DNA from: Sulfuricaulis sp040901545
Lineage (GTDB): Bacteria > Pseudomonadota > Gammaproteobacteria > Acidiferrobacterales > Sulfurifustaceae
Direction: 5' to 3'
NCBI RefSeq assembly: GCF_040901545.1
Contig: NZ_JBBDYL010000024.1
Location: forward strand, 1-64,000
DNA length: 64,000 bases
The notes under the pieces are model-generated. The model was not told the DNA's origin. It saw only the letters and a program-made list of their open reading frames with translations, and searched no databases. Below are positions 43,635 to 51,917 of this stretch, piece by piece (position 1 is the first letter of the stretch; the number at the start of each line of letters is the position of its first letter). The translations under genes were made by a program, and so were the position numbers.

Positions 43635-45562
43635 TCAACGGAATACCTCGAACCAGTCGTATACCACCAGCGCCCCCAGACGGTCGGCCGCCACCACCAC
43701 GCGCTCCTTGACCGGATTACCCACGGTGGGTCCACCCCATACGGTGGTCTCGCCCGACCAGGCCGGGCCGCCACCGATTGATTGCAAGGCGGTAATGAAA
43801 CGATTGCTCGCGCCTGAATCGCGATAAATACCGGCAAAGAGATTGCCACTTACGGGTTGCGCGGCGAGTTGCGCCAGCGCCGCACGGTCGCCGAAACTGG
43901 TGATGCTTCCCCAGGCGCTTCCGTCCTACAGGCGCCGCTTGGTGGAGCGCCCCGCGACCCGTCCACCCCACATCAGCCAGGCCTGACCGGCGCGGACCGC
44001 GGAGGTTTCAAACACGATGTCGAAGTTGCGGTCGTTGCCGTCTTCGGTATTCGCATCGTGCTCGGGATGATCGGTCCATCCGTCGCCCGGCGGCCCGGAC
44101 CACATCGCGGTATTCAGATCCCGCCCTCCATTCATTACGCCCGACACGATCTGTTCCGAATACGGATCCCTGACCACCCGCAGCCACGTCACCCTGCCGC
44201 CCAGCGCCGCGACGTCGCGGAATTGCGGCGCGCTCAGCGCCAATCCCGTCCAGACTCGGTGATATATCCGGCGGTTGGTGTTACTCCCCCAGACGAACAG
44301 GGCGCGGCCACTTGTGCTCTCCCACACCGTGCCGATAGGCCTGAAATTGGAGTCGGCCGCATCGGTATCCCACGCTACACCACTACCCATGTTGCTCCAG
44401 ACGGCGCCCGTCCAGCGCATACCATAAACATCGTTGTTCCGGTCCAGCATGATGACCGCCAATTCGTTGCTGGTGCTATGGGGATTGGCCGCGGTTTCGA
44501 TCCATCTCGGCTTGGCGCCCAACGGAATGTTTACGGTGGTCTGAGATGACAGCGTGGCGCCGTCCCAGGTGCGGTAGGCGAACCGGCTGTTGGTATTGTC
44601 GTTGTACACAATCACGGCCCGATCGCTGTTAGTCTCGTAATCGATATCGAAACCACGATACAGATTGTCATTGTTGGCCGTGACGGTCGCGATGAGCTGC
44701 GGCGCGCCCCAGGTCAGGGTATCGCCGTTCCAGACCTGGACCCGAATCTGCCCGGAGGAATTCATGCTACCGAGGATCGCCTCGTTGCGCGTGCGCGCGA
44801 ATTTCAATACCAGCCAATGGATATCGGCCCCGACGTTGTTGGCTGTCGCCTCCGTCCCCCAGGCGCCAGCAACGCGGTCCCACAAGCGGTAGTACGGCAC
44901 GCCATCGCCGTTATTCTTCGCATAAACGATCATGGCGCTGCCGCCGCCGACACTGGATGTCGTGGCCCGCTCCACGATACGCCGGCTATCGCCACTCGTG
45001 CCCGTGGCGCGGATCAGACATTGATTCTGGAAAACCGCTGCACCCGTAGAATGGGATGCGGCGGCCGAGCCGCCGACCCCGCGCCGGGCGCCCGTGAAGC
45101 AGGCGTCGATGCCGCCACAGACGGCGGTATTCGTCGAGGTGCCCGTGTAGTTGATGGCCTCGGCGTCGATTGTAATACGCCCATGTGCTGCGTAACCGGC
45201 AACGCTGTTCACCGGGATCATGGTCACGGTGTTGCGATATTCGCGGCCAGGTTCACCGCCGCGGGCGCGAACAGGGTTCCCATCGTCGAAAAACTTCCCG
45301 GGCCGATGTTCCCGGTATAACTCAGCGAGGCACACGCCGTCCCCGTGGTGAACCCGCGCAACGCACGCTCCAGGCCTGATTCGGCAACGAACAGCGCCTG
45401 CCCGGACCGGGAATGTTCGACGCTGGATTCGTCCCCGGTGACGCCCATAAACACCATGACAGTCAGCAGCAGGACCGCGATCACGATCAGCACCACCGAG
45501 GTAATCAATAGAAACCCCCGCTGTGCTTTGATGTGAATCATGGAAAAGTTGGCGTGAGTCAT
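43635..45562 (-). pseudogene. mshQ-position pilus adhesin, broken by frameshift and amber codon
   Basis: The gene starts at the ATG at 45562, overlapping the mshP-like stop as ATGA. It opens with a pilin-like leader, QRGFLLITSVVLIVIAVLLL, and reads to ANIATP, stop at 45224. The homologous continuation (TVTMIPVNSVAGYAAHGRIT) is in another frame, so about one base is lost near 45230. The second frame runs on with tryptophan-rich repeats to a TAG at 43928-43926 (after TKRRL). The same frame resumes at once with DGSAWGSITSFGDRAAL and continues 96 codons to a TGA at 43637-43635. The repeats suggest a beta-propeller-like surface domain. Two lesions indicate decay, or phase-off states, or sequencing errors. 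Confidence 0.75.
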
Positions 45563-47289
45563 CTTTGATAAATTTCGCGCCAGGCCGCCTTGGTATCCCG
45601 GCGCGCCCCGATGATATGGATCGCCGTGAGGTCCTGATTGATGTTCAACCCGCTGTTCTGGACGGACCAGGCGTTTCCGTCCCAATGGAGCATCAACGGC
45701 CGCTGACCGCCGCCCCCGGCTGCACCCACGGCCCAGCAGTCGTTGCTGGCGACGCAATGAACGCCGAACAGGTCCACGTTGATGTTGAGATTGCTGTTGT
45801 TGGTCGCCCAGGCGGCGCCGTTCCAATGAAGAATGAATGGACTCTGGGCCGCGCCGGCCCCGTCGGTGCCCACGGCCCAGCAGTCGTCGGTGGCGACGCA
45901 GTGGACGTCGCTCATGTCCTCGTTGATGTTGAGATTGCTGTTGCGCGTGGCCCAGGCGGTGCCGTCCCAGTACAGGATCAGCGGACGTTGCGCCGCCCCG
46001 GCGCCGGCCTCCCCCACGGCCCAGCAGTCGTTGCTGGCGACGCAATGAACGCCGAACAGGTCCACGTTGATGTTGAGATTGCTGTTGTTGGTCGCCCAGG
46101 CGGCGCCGTTCCAATGAAGAATGAATGGACTCTGGGCCGCGCCGGCCCCGTCGGTGCCCACGGCCCAGCAGTCGTCGGTGGCGACGCAGTGGACGTCGCT
46201 CATGTCCTCGTTGATGTTGAGATTGCTGTTGCGCGTGGCCCAGGCGGTGCCGTCCCAGTACAGGATCAGCGGACGTTGCGCCGCCCCGGCGCCGGCCTCC
46301 CCCACGGCCCAGCAGTCGTCGCTGTCGACGCAATGAACGCCGAACAGGTCCACGTTGATGTTGAGATTGCTGTTGCGCGTGGCCCAGGCCGTCCCATTCC
46401 AGTACAGAATCTGCGGACTCTGGGCCGGACCGGGGCCGTCGAGACCCACGGCCCAGCCATCGGCGTAGGACAACATGAAAACCCCTTGCAGATCGACGGT
46501 GACCGGCGATGCGGCGGCGGCCCAGGCCGGATTACCGGCGGGGCCCCCGGCCCAGCGCAGAATGGTGCCGTTCTCGCCCACGGCCCAGCCCTCTTGCAGC
46601 TGCACGCCCTGATTCACCACGCGATTGCCGCGGGCGTTGGCGGGATCGGGCACATTGCCCTCGGATTCGAGATCGCACTGATACTGGCCGACCGGCGAAC
46701 CGGCGGCATGGGCGGCGGCGGCGGTACCGTCGCGTCCGCGCGCCGCGCCCACCAGGCAGGGCGCGCGCCCGGCACCGCCGCAGACGGCGTCGTCCACCGC
46801 TTCCACTTCGCTGTAGTCGATCGTCTCGCCGCCGATCAGGACGCGCCCGGCCGTGGCGTAGCCGGTGAGGCTGTTGACCGGGATGGTGCGGTCGGTGGCA
46901 CTGATCGCGAGCTTCAGCGTCGTGGGCGCGGCGGGATAGGACGCTGCGCCGCCGGTGACGGTGAAACGGCCGTTACCGAAAACGACATCGGTCAGGTTCA
47001 CATCACCGGTGACCGCCGTGCAATTGAGACGTTCACTGAGAACCGGTGACAGCAGAGCGCGTACGCCGCGTTCCAGGCCGGTATCGGCGATGAACAAGGC
47101 CTGTTTTGAATCCAGATGCCGTACGGATGCCTGATTGCCGGTCCCGGTTAAAAAAACCATGACACTCAGCACCAGCGCTGCAATGACGATTAGCACCACG
47201 GCCATGATCAACAGAAAACCACGTTGGTGTCGCGGGAGTTGCGGCGCGGCCACCCGGTGGTCCAGGAAATTTCCACGAGCCAGGCGCAT
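45559..47289 (-). CDS. MshP-like pilin-adhesin with tandem CWAVG repeats
   Basis: A 576-residue protein. Residues about 23-55 are a class III pilin-type helix (HQRGFLLIMAVVLIVIAALV) like MshP or PilX. A middle domain with VNSLTGYATAGRVLIGGETI follows. From about 220 the protein is a chain of about 48-residue repeats, each with HCVASNDCWAVG (two cysteines), LYWDGTAW and NSNLNIN. This looks like a WD- or Ycf48-like propeller exposed at the pilus tip. Two 96-residue blocks are perfect DNA copies. Its ATG shares one base with the mshO stop. Much longer than Vibrio MshP, so it may be a fusion of pilin and adhesin. Confidence 0.8.
   Translation of the reverse strand: MRLARGNFLDHRVAAPQLPRHQRGFLLIMAVVLIVIAALVLSVMVFLTGTGNQASVRHLDSKQALFIADTGLERGVRALLSPVLSERLNCTAVTGDVNLTDVVFGNGRFTVTGGAASYPAAPTTLKLAISATDRTIPVNSLTGYATAGRVLIGGETIDYSEVEAVDDAVCGGAGRAPCLVGAARGRDGTAAAAHAAGSPVGQYQCDLESEGNVPDPANARGNRVVNQGVQLQEGWAVGENGTILRWAGGPAGNPAWAAAASPVTVDLQGVFMLSYADGWAVGLDGPGPAQSPQILYWNGTAWATRNSNLNINVDLFGVHCVDSDDCWAVGEAGAGAAQRPLILYWDGTAWATRNSNLNINEDMSDVHCVATDDCWAVGTDGAGAAQSPFILHWNGAAWATNNSNLNINVDLFGVHCVASNDCWAVGEAGAGAAQRPLILYWDGTAWATRNSNLNINEDMSDVHCVATDDCWAVGTDGAGAAQSPFILHWNGAAWATNNSNLNINVDLFGVHCVASNDCWAVGAAGGGGQRPLMLHWDGNAWSVQNSGLNINQDLTAIHIIGARRDTKAAWREIYQR
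45726..46318. repeat. 288-bp perfect tandem duplication plus partial third copy
   Basis: The segment 45726-46013 recurs unchanged at 46014-46301 with continuing identity to about 46318. The next 48-residue unit diverges (CGTCGCTGTCGAC in place of CGTTGCTGGCGAC). Each 288-bp unit holds two 144-bp subrepeats. The identity at all codon positions means a very recent duplication by slippage or recombination. Confidence 0.9.
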
Positions 47290-47876
47290 CAGAAATTCCT
47301 CGGCCGCACGTTGGTGCGGAAACCGGAGTTATAGACACCGTCGGCCACGGTCATGTCCACCGTGATGTAATAAACGCTGGCGGTGACCGCCGTCGCCGCG
47401 CCGTTGCTGGCCCAATAGCTGAACGAAAGCGCGGTGATGTGATCGGCCAGCGAGTCACCGCCGCCGCAAGGATCGCCCGGTACACCGATATTGGGCGCTT
47501 GCGCGCTGCGCATGATGCGATTGGTCGGGGGATCGCGATAAAAGCAGACGCCGTTGCCGTCGGTATCGATGAACCGGACCTGTGCGGTTGAGGCAACGTC
47601 CAAGTCGGCGTCTGTGGCAGTCCTTACCGCGCGCAATTCGCGCGCGGCACGCTCCAGCGCCACCTTGGCCTGCCAGTCGGCCTCGGCAATTTCCTGCTTG
47701 GCACTGTAGGAACTGAAGACCTTCCCGAGCATGACGCTCCCCAGACTAAAAATAATTCCCACGATAATTATCACCAGCACCATCTCGATCAACGTGAAAC
47801 CGTTTCCATGGCCGCATGCACGCCGTAACGATCCGCGATGAGATGTTGTACGCCAATCGATCCGTTGTCGGGCCAT
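47289..47876 (-). CDS. mshO: MSHA minor pilin MshO
   Basis: A 195-residue prepilin-like protein: basic leader ending HGNG, then the cleavage site and helix FTLIEMVLVIIIVGIIFSLG. The C-terminal domain ends with YNSGFRTNVRPRN, the closing motif of MshO and other PilW-type minor pilins. Gene order (after mshD, before the mshP-like gene) agrees. Confidence 0.88.
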   Translation of the reverse strand: MARQRIDWRTTSHRGSLRRACGHGNGFTLIEMVLVIIIVGIIFSLGSVMLGKVFSSYSAKQEIAEADWQAKVALERAARELRAVRTATDADLDVASTAQVRFIDTDGNGVCFYRDPPTNRIMRSAQAPNIGVPGDPCGGGDSLADHITALSFSYWASNGAATAVTASVYYITVDMTVADGVYNSGFRTNVRPRNF

Positions 47877-47877
47877 G

Positions 47878-48363
47878 TCAATAATTCGCCACCGCGGCCT
47901 GCAGTTCGGAGAGTCTCACGCCGCCGCCGTCGGTCACCGTGACCGTAATGCATTTATAATTTGTGTCCCCACCCAGGCAGACGCCGGTCTCGTCCAGTAC
48001 CGGCGTTATCGTGAATCCGAAGGTTGTCGCCGCATTACAGGCCGGGTGGGTGGAGGCAGGCATCGCCGGACACGAACCTGCGAGCGCGGCGGCGGTGCAA
48101 GGATCGAAGCGCGTGCCGGTGAAACAGGCGAAACCCACGATATCCTTACGCGCCCGGATCAGTTCCATGCGTTCCTGCGCCAGCTGTAGCGCCAGCGTCA
48201 CTTGTTTGGGTACGCCGCTGCCGCGCATGGCCACGCTGAATCCGCTCATGAGTCCGGACACCAGCACGCCCACGATAACGATGAAGGCAATCACCTCAAT
48301 CAGCGTCAGGCCTCGTTGGCCTGACGCAATAATTCTTGATTTATATTTTTTAAGAACACTCAT
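47878..48363 (-). CDS. mshD: MSHA minor pilin MshD
   Basis: A 161-residue prepilin with GLTLIEVIAFIVIVGVLVSG and the MshD-type SVAMRGSGVP, LALQLAQERMELIRARKD segments. A conserved C-terminal YKCITVTVTD strand resembles PilV. Its ATG overlaps the mshC stop as ATGA. Confidence 0.9.
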   Translation of the reverse strand: MSVLKKYKSRIIASGQRGLTLIEVIAFIVIVGVLVSGLMSGFSVAMRGSGVPKQVTLALQLAQERMELIRARKDIVGFACFTGTRFDPCTAAALAGSCPAMPASTHPACNAATTFGFTITPVLDETGVCLGGDTNYKCITVTVTDGGGVRLSELQAAVANY

Positions 48364-48863
48364 GGAACTATCACTCTTCCGGTTTGTGGAGAGATCATTA
48401 CGGTGCGCGTATTGCCACCCGCGGTCAGCGTGATCGAGGCGGCAGCGGCCAGCGCCGTGCTCGCCGCCACGTCGGTGTACGGGACGCCCTTCCCGTCGAA
48501 GGCGACATAGTTGTTCGTCAATGGCGGGTTATAACCGCTCAGCGAGACATTGTTCATGGAAATAGGCGCCGATGATCCAGTAACCGGATGCACTACGGGG
48601 CCGCCCGAACTGGTCGTGATCTGATAGGCGGCCGCCGTGAGATTGATGCGATTGCCATTGCCGCTGGTCATGGCGAGCGACTGGGTAAAACGAATGTCGT
48701 TTGCCAGCTGTTCCGCCATGATACTGACATCGATGGAACCCTTGCTGAGATAGCGTGGAACCACGGTGAACGCGAGTATGGCCACAAGCACAATGATGAC
48801 CACCAGCTCCATCAAGGTGAAGCCGCCGTAACGGGTAGACTGGATGCGAGAAATACACGCCAT
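48360..48863 (-). CDS. mshC: MSHA minor pilin MshC
   Basis: A 167-residue prepilin: GGFTLMELVVIIVLVAILAF, followed by VPRYLSKG, AEQLANDIRFTQSLAM and a C-terminal TVMISPQTGRV, the GspH/FimT layout of MshC. It begins about 20 bases after the strong terminator that follows mshA, so its expression depends on read-through or on its own weak promoter. Confidence 0.9.
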   Translation of the reverse strand: MACISRIQSTRYGGFTLMELVVIIVLVAILAFTVVPRYLSKGSIDVSIMAEQLANDIRFTQSLAMTSGNGNRINLTAAAYQITTSSGGPVVHPVTGSSAPISMNNVSLSGYNPPLTNNYVAFDGKGVPYTDVAASTALAAAASITLTAGGNTRTVMISPQTGRVIVP

Positions 48864-49048
48864 CTGTCACACCTGAAAAAAATGGGGCGCTGACCCCAGC
48901 CAGCGCCCCCATGCTTTTAGCGGTTTCACCGGGCTTACATCACAACCACTTTTGATTGGTTGCGCCGGGCTTTTAAAGCGACCATGCGATTGGTCACAGT
49001 TAGCTTCAAGAGAAAAACAGTCTTCAGTTTGCTCGATAATATTCCGAC
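48864..49048 (-). promoter_or_regulatory. Structured mshA-mshC intergenic region
   Basis: 185 bases downstream of mshA. On the minus strand it contains a hairpin GACCA-TGGTC (about 48990-48975), two copies of the AAGCCCGGYG motif (48972-48965 and 48936-48929) about 36 bases apart within a 15-base imperfect repeat, a hairpin ACCA-TGGT between them, and the terminator just before mshC. It looks like an mRNA stabiliser or attenuator that keeps major-pilin message high relative to the minor pilins. Confidence 0.5.
48884..48909 (-). terminator. Rho-independent terminator before mshC
   Basis: On the minus strand GGGGCGCTG, loop GCTGGGGT, CAGCGCCCC, then A and seven Ts (48882-48876). A classic strong terminator after the major pilin gene. 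Confidence 0.88.
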
Positions 49049-49477
49049 TCAACAACCGGTTGAGGTTACTGTCACCGTGCCCACGTTTGAATTGTACAAG
49101 GCCTGACAAGTGCTATTGCCGCCATTAGTTGGCCGGAAGGTAGAATCCGGTGAACCATGGGCGACGCTGTAACCGTCCAGACCCTGCATGGCGGCTTCGA
49201 TACCCCCGGGTGCGTTGGTCGGAAAGCTTGAGGCATTCACAGCGACGCTTACCCCGTCCATGGTGATCGTGCCGCCACCGCTGCCGGCCACCAGCACTTG
49301 GGCCTTGGCAAGCGAGATCGCGCCACGCAGACCACCCGCCACCCCCTGAACGCTGGCGATGCGTGCGTCCGTGGCAATGTTGATGAACCGCGGCAGGGCC
49401 GTGGCCGCCAACAGACCGAGAATCACGATCACGATCACCAGCTCAATTAACGTGAATCCAGTTTGTTTCATCCGCAT
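49049..49477 (-). CDS. mshA: MSHA major pilin MshA (copy 1)
   Basis: A 142-residue type IV pilin. Leader MRMKQTG, then FTLIELVIVIVILGLLAATA; PRFINIATDARIASVQGVAG is the MshA signature. A C-terminal disulfide loop joins a cysteine in NSTCQALYN to the last residue. The nearly identical first 80 residues of the neighbour pilin show a tandem duplication. SD not obvious. Confidence 0.93.
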   Translation of the reverse strand: MRMKQTGFTLIELVIVIVILGLLAATALPRFINIATDARIASVQGVAGGLRGAISLAKAQVLVAGSGGGTITMDGVSVAVNASSFPTNAPGGIEAAMQGLDGYSVAHGSPDSTFRPTNGGNSTCQALYNSNVGTVTVTSTGC

Positions 49478-49502
49478 ATAGACTCCCTAAAAAATTGCTT
49501 GC

Positions 49503-49931
49503 TCAACAACCAGTCGATGTAACGGTCACCACAGCTGTATTTGCGTTGTAGGAAGCCTGACAAGTGCCGTTGCCACCATTGCTGGGTTGGAAGGTGGAAG
49601 TTGATGAGGCATGGTTAATGTTGTAACCGTCAAGGCCCTGCATGGCGGCCTGGATTCCACCTGCTGCGGCCGTCGGAAAACCCGAGGCATTCACTGAAAC
49701 TGAAACGCCGTCCATGGAGATCGTGCCGCCGCCGCTGCCACTGACCAGCACTTGGGCCCTGGCAAGCGAGGCCGCTGAGCGCAAACCCCCCGCGACGCCC
49801 TGAACGCTCGCGATGCGTGCGTCCGTGGCAATGTTGATGAACCGCGGCAGGGCCGTGGCCGCCAACAGACCGAGAATCACGATCACGATAACGAGTTCAA
49901 TTAACGTAAAACCGCTTTGCTGTTTAGACAT
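49503..49931 (-). CDS. mshA: MSHA major pilin (copy 2)
   Basis: A second MshA-type pilin of 142 residues from the ATG at 49931 (AGGAG upstream). The N-terminal half is almost the same as copy 1, while the surface part differs (INHASSTSTFQPSNGGNGTC). It is 25 bases upstream of copy 1. Two tandem major pilins allow heteropolymer pili or antigenic change. Confidence 0.92.
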   Translation of the reverse strand: MSKQQSGFTLIELVIVIVILGLLAATALPRFINIATDARIASVQGVAGGLRSAASLARAQVLVSGSGGGTISMDGVSVSVNASGFPTAAAGGIQAAMQGLDGYNINHASSTSTFQPSNGGNGTCQASYNANTAVVTVTSTGC

Positions 49932-50016
49932 ACTCTCTTTCTCCTGAAGTAAACCGAATTGCTCCACCCAAGTCAGCAGTGGACTGCTGCCTGTCACTTA
50001 TCCACTTCTGCCGCGC

Positions 50017-50583
50017 TCAGTTGCGTAACCACGAATACGGTTCCACCGAACTGAGTCGCAAACCTTCAACTTTTTCTATTCCCTGATCGAATATTCCATT
50101 ACCGTTAGTATCACTATAGACCAGCCTCACGCTGAATCGCGCCCGTGGAGGGTTGGACGCCCCGCCCTCGAAAAAACCCCTGTTTCGGACCAGATAAACG
50201 AGCGCTTTCTCGCGCTTGTCGAAATACCAATTACCGTCTTCGAGCTTCAATGGATCCACATCTTCCTTTTCGCCGAGGTAATTGCGCGGCACCTCAGCCA
50301 GCAGATCCATGGGATTGCTGCCCTCTAGGACTTTCAGCTCCGAAACCTTCGATTTCACAATACTTTCTGCAACCTTCATGCCAATTGCGCTTCTGAGTAT
50401 CCCGGCCACCATTTCCATCGTCACCCGCTCCGCATCCACCTGCAGGGCCAGCAGGCGCGAAACAGCCAGCACCAGCAGCACCGAAATGATCACGATCACG
50501 ATCACCAGCTCGAGCAGGGAAAAGCCGGCGTTAGCCTCGCTTGCGCCCCCCCGATCCCGTGGGCTACGGCCATGCCAACTCAC
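50017..50583 (-). CDS. Prepilin-like protein in the mshF/mshB position
   Basis: A 188-residue protein with a type IV prepilin N-terminus (GFSLLELVIVIVIISVLLVL) after a long leader of about 20 residues. The rest has NWYFDKREKALVYLVRNRG and DTNGNGIFDQGIEK, which I link only loosely to MshF. Position between mshG and mshA fits MshF or MshB. Confidence 0.65.
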   Translation of the reverse strand: MSWHGRSPRDRGGASEANAGFSLLELVIVIVIISVLLVLAVSRLLALQVDAERVTMEMVAGILRSAIGMKVAESIVKSKVSELKVLEGSNPMDLLAEVPRNYLGEKEDVDPLKLEDGNWYFDKREKALVYLVRNRGFFEGGASNPPRARFSVRLVYSDTNGNGIFDQGIEKVEGLRLSSVEPYSWLRN

Positions 50584-50686
50584 GGGTAACCCCTTTCTGC
50601 AGCAGCAAGGCTGCTTAATAAATTACAGTAGGTTACGTTTCTAACCTTGTCCAGTTTCGCCATTTCGGCCATAACCTTTGAAATGG

Positions 50687-51916
50687 CTAGGATTTCCGTG
50701 CCACCTGGACCAGGTCCCACATCGGCAGGAACACACCCAGCGCCAGGATAAAAACCACGATGGAAAGAAATACGATTAATATCGGCTGAATCGCGGCACT
50801 CAGATTCTTGATGTCGTAATCCACCTCGCGTTCATAAAAATCGGATACGTTGAACATAAGCTCGTCCACCGATCCGGTTTCCTCGCCCACGGCGATCATC
50901 TGGATCACCAGAGGCGGGAACATGCCGGTGGCGGCAGCGGTCCGGGCGATGCTGTCACCGCGTTCAATGCCATCGCGCATTTGCACGATACGATCGCTGA
51001 TATAATCGTTGTCCACCGCGCGACTGACCGTGGTCATGCCTTGCACCAGCGGGACGCCCGATTTCATCATCACCGCCAGCGCCCGGGCGAACCGTCCGAG
51101 TGTCGCCTTGTAAACAATCTTCCCGATAACGGGTATGCCCAGCTTTACTTTGTCCCAGCGATAGCGGCCCTCCGGGGTGCGAACGTAATAGCGCAGGGCA
51201 AAAAACGCGGAAATGACCGTAATCAAAATCATCTGCCAATAGGCGACGGTGAAATTCGACGAGGCAATTAGTATTTTCGTTGCCAATGGAAGCTCGATCT
51301 TGAACCCGGCATAAACCTTCGCGAACGTGGGAATAACAAAGAGATTGATAATGAATATCGCGATAAAAATAGCCGCCACTACAAAAGTCGGATAACGCGT
51401 CGCTGTTTTAATGCTGTCGCGAGTCTCCTTTTCGCGCTCGAGATACGTCGCGAGCTGCATGAACACTTCCTGCAAGCTTCCGGTGGTTTCACCGACCTGG
51501 ATCATGTTCACGTACAGCGATGAAAATACCTTCGGGTGCCGCCGCATGGCGGCGGTGAGGTCCAGGCCGGTATCGAGACTTTCACTGATACTGATGATGA
51601 CCTTCGCCATGGCCAGGTTTTGCGTGGAGTCGCGCAAGCCTCTTAAGGCCTGCATGATCGGAACGCCGGCCTTTAACAATGTGTACATTTGACGGCTGAA
51701 AAGAATGAGATCAACCATGGTAATCTGGGCGCTTTCCGCCCAGTGAGCCCGGATGGCGGCGAATACATCTGTCTGGCCTTTCGTCGAGGCAATGTCGATC
51801 GGGATGACGCCGCTATTCATCAATTGGGCCGCGACGGCATCCGGCGAAACGGCCTCAATATGTCCCCGGACCGCTTCACCGCGTTGATTACGCCCTTTGT
51901 ACTGGAACAGCGGCAA
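50687..51916 (-). CDS. mshG: MSHA inner-membrane platform protein MshG
   Basis: A 409-residue GspF/PilC-family protein with two GspF domains (about 70-195 and 272-395) and three membrane helices. Motifs: LFSRQMYTLLKAGVPIMQAL, GETTGSLQEVFMQLATYLE and its repeat GEETGSVDELMFNVSDFYE. It couples the ATPase MshE to pilus assembly. One base separates it from mshE. Confidence 0.94.
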   Translation of the reverse strand: MPLFQYKGRNQRGEAVRGHIEAVSPDAVAAQLMNSGVIPIDIASTKGQTDVFAAIRAHWAESAQITMVDLILFSRQMYTLLKAGVPIMQALRGLRDSTQNLAMAKVIISISESLDTGLDLTAAMRRHPKVFSSLYVNMIQVGETTGSLQEVFMQLATYLEREKETRDSIKTATRYPTFVVAAIFIAIFIINLFVIPTFAKVYAGFKIELPLATKILIASSNFTVAYWQMILITVISAFFALRYYVRTPEGRYRWDKVKLGIPVIGKIVYKATLGRFARALAVMMKSGVPLVQGMTTVSRAVDNDYISDRIVQMRDGIERGDSIARTAAATGMFPPLVIQMIAVGEETGSVDELMFNVSDFYEREVDYDIKNLSAAIQPILIVFLSIVVFILALGVFLPMWDLVQVARKS

Positions 51917-51917
51917 G

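Noticed and set aside
45565..47049. 494-codon + strand ORF with repeats
   Set aside because: Its repeats simply mirror the 288-bp duplication of the minus-strand pilin-adhesin, which has a leader and proper gene overlaps.
48864..49048. Known GEMM (c-di-GMP-I) riboswitch
   Set aside because: The CAACC and GAAA-like parts are suggestive, but the conserved GACGCAAAGCC core and receptor stem are not present.
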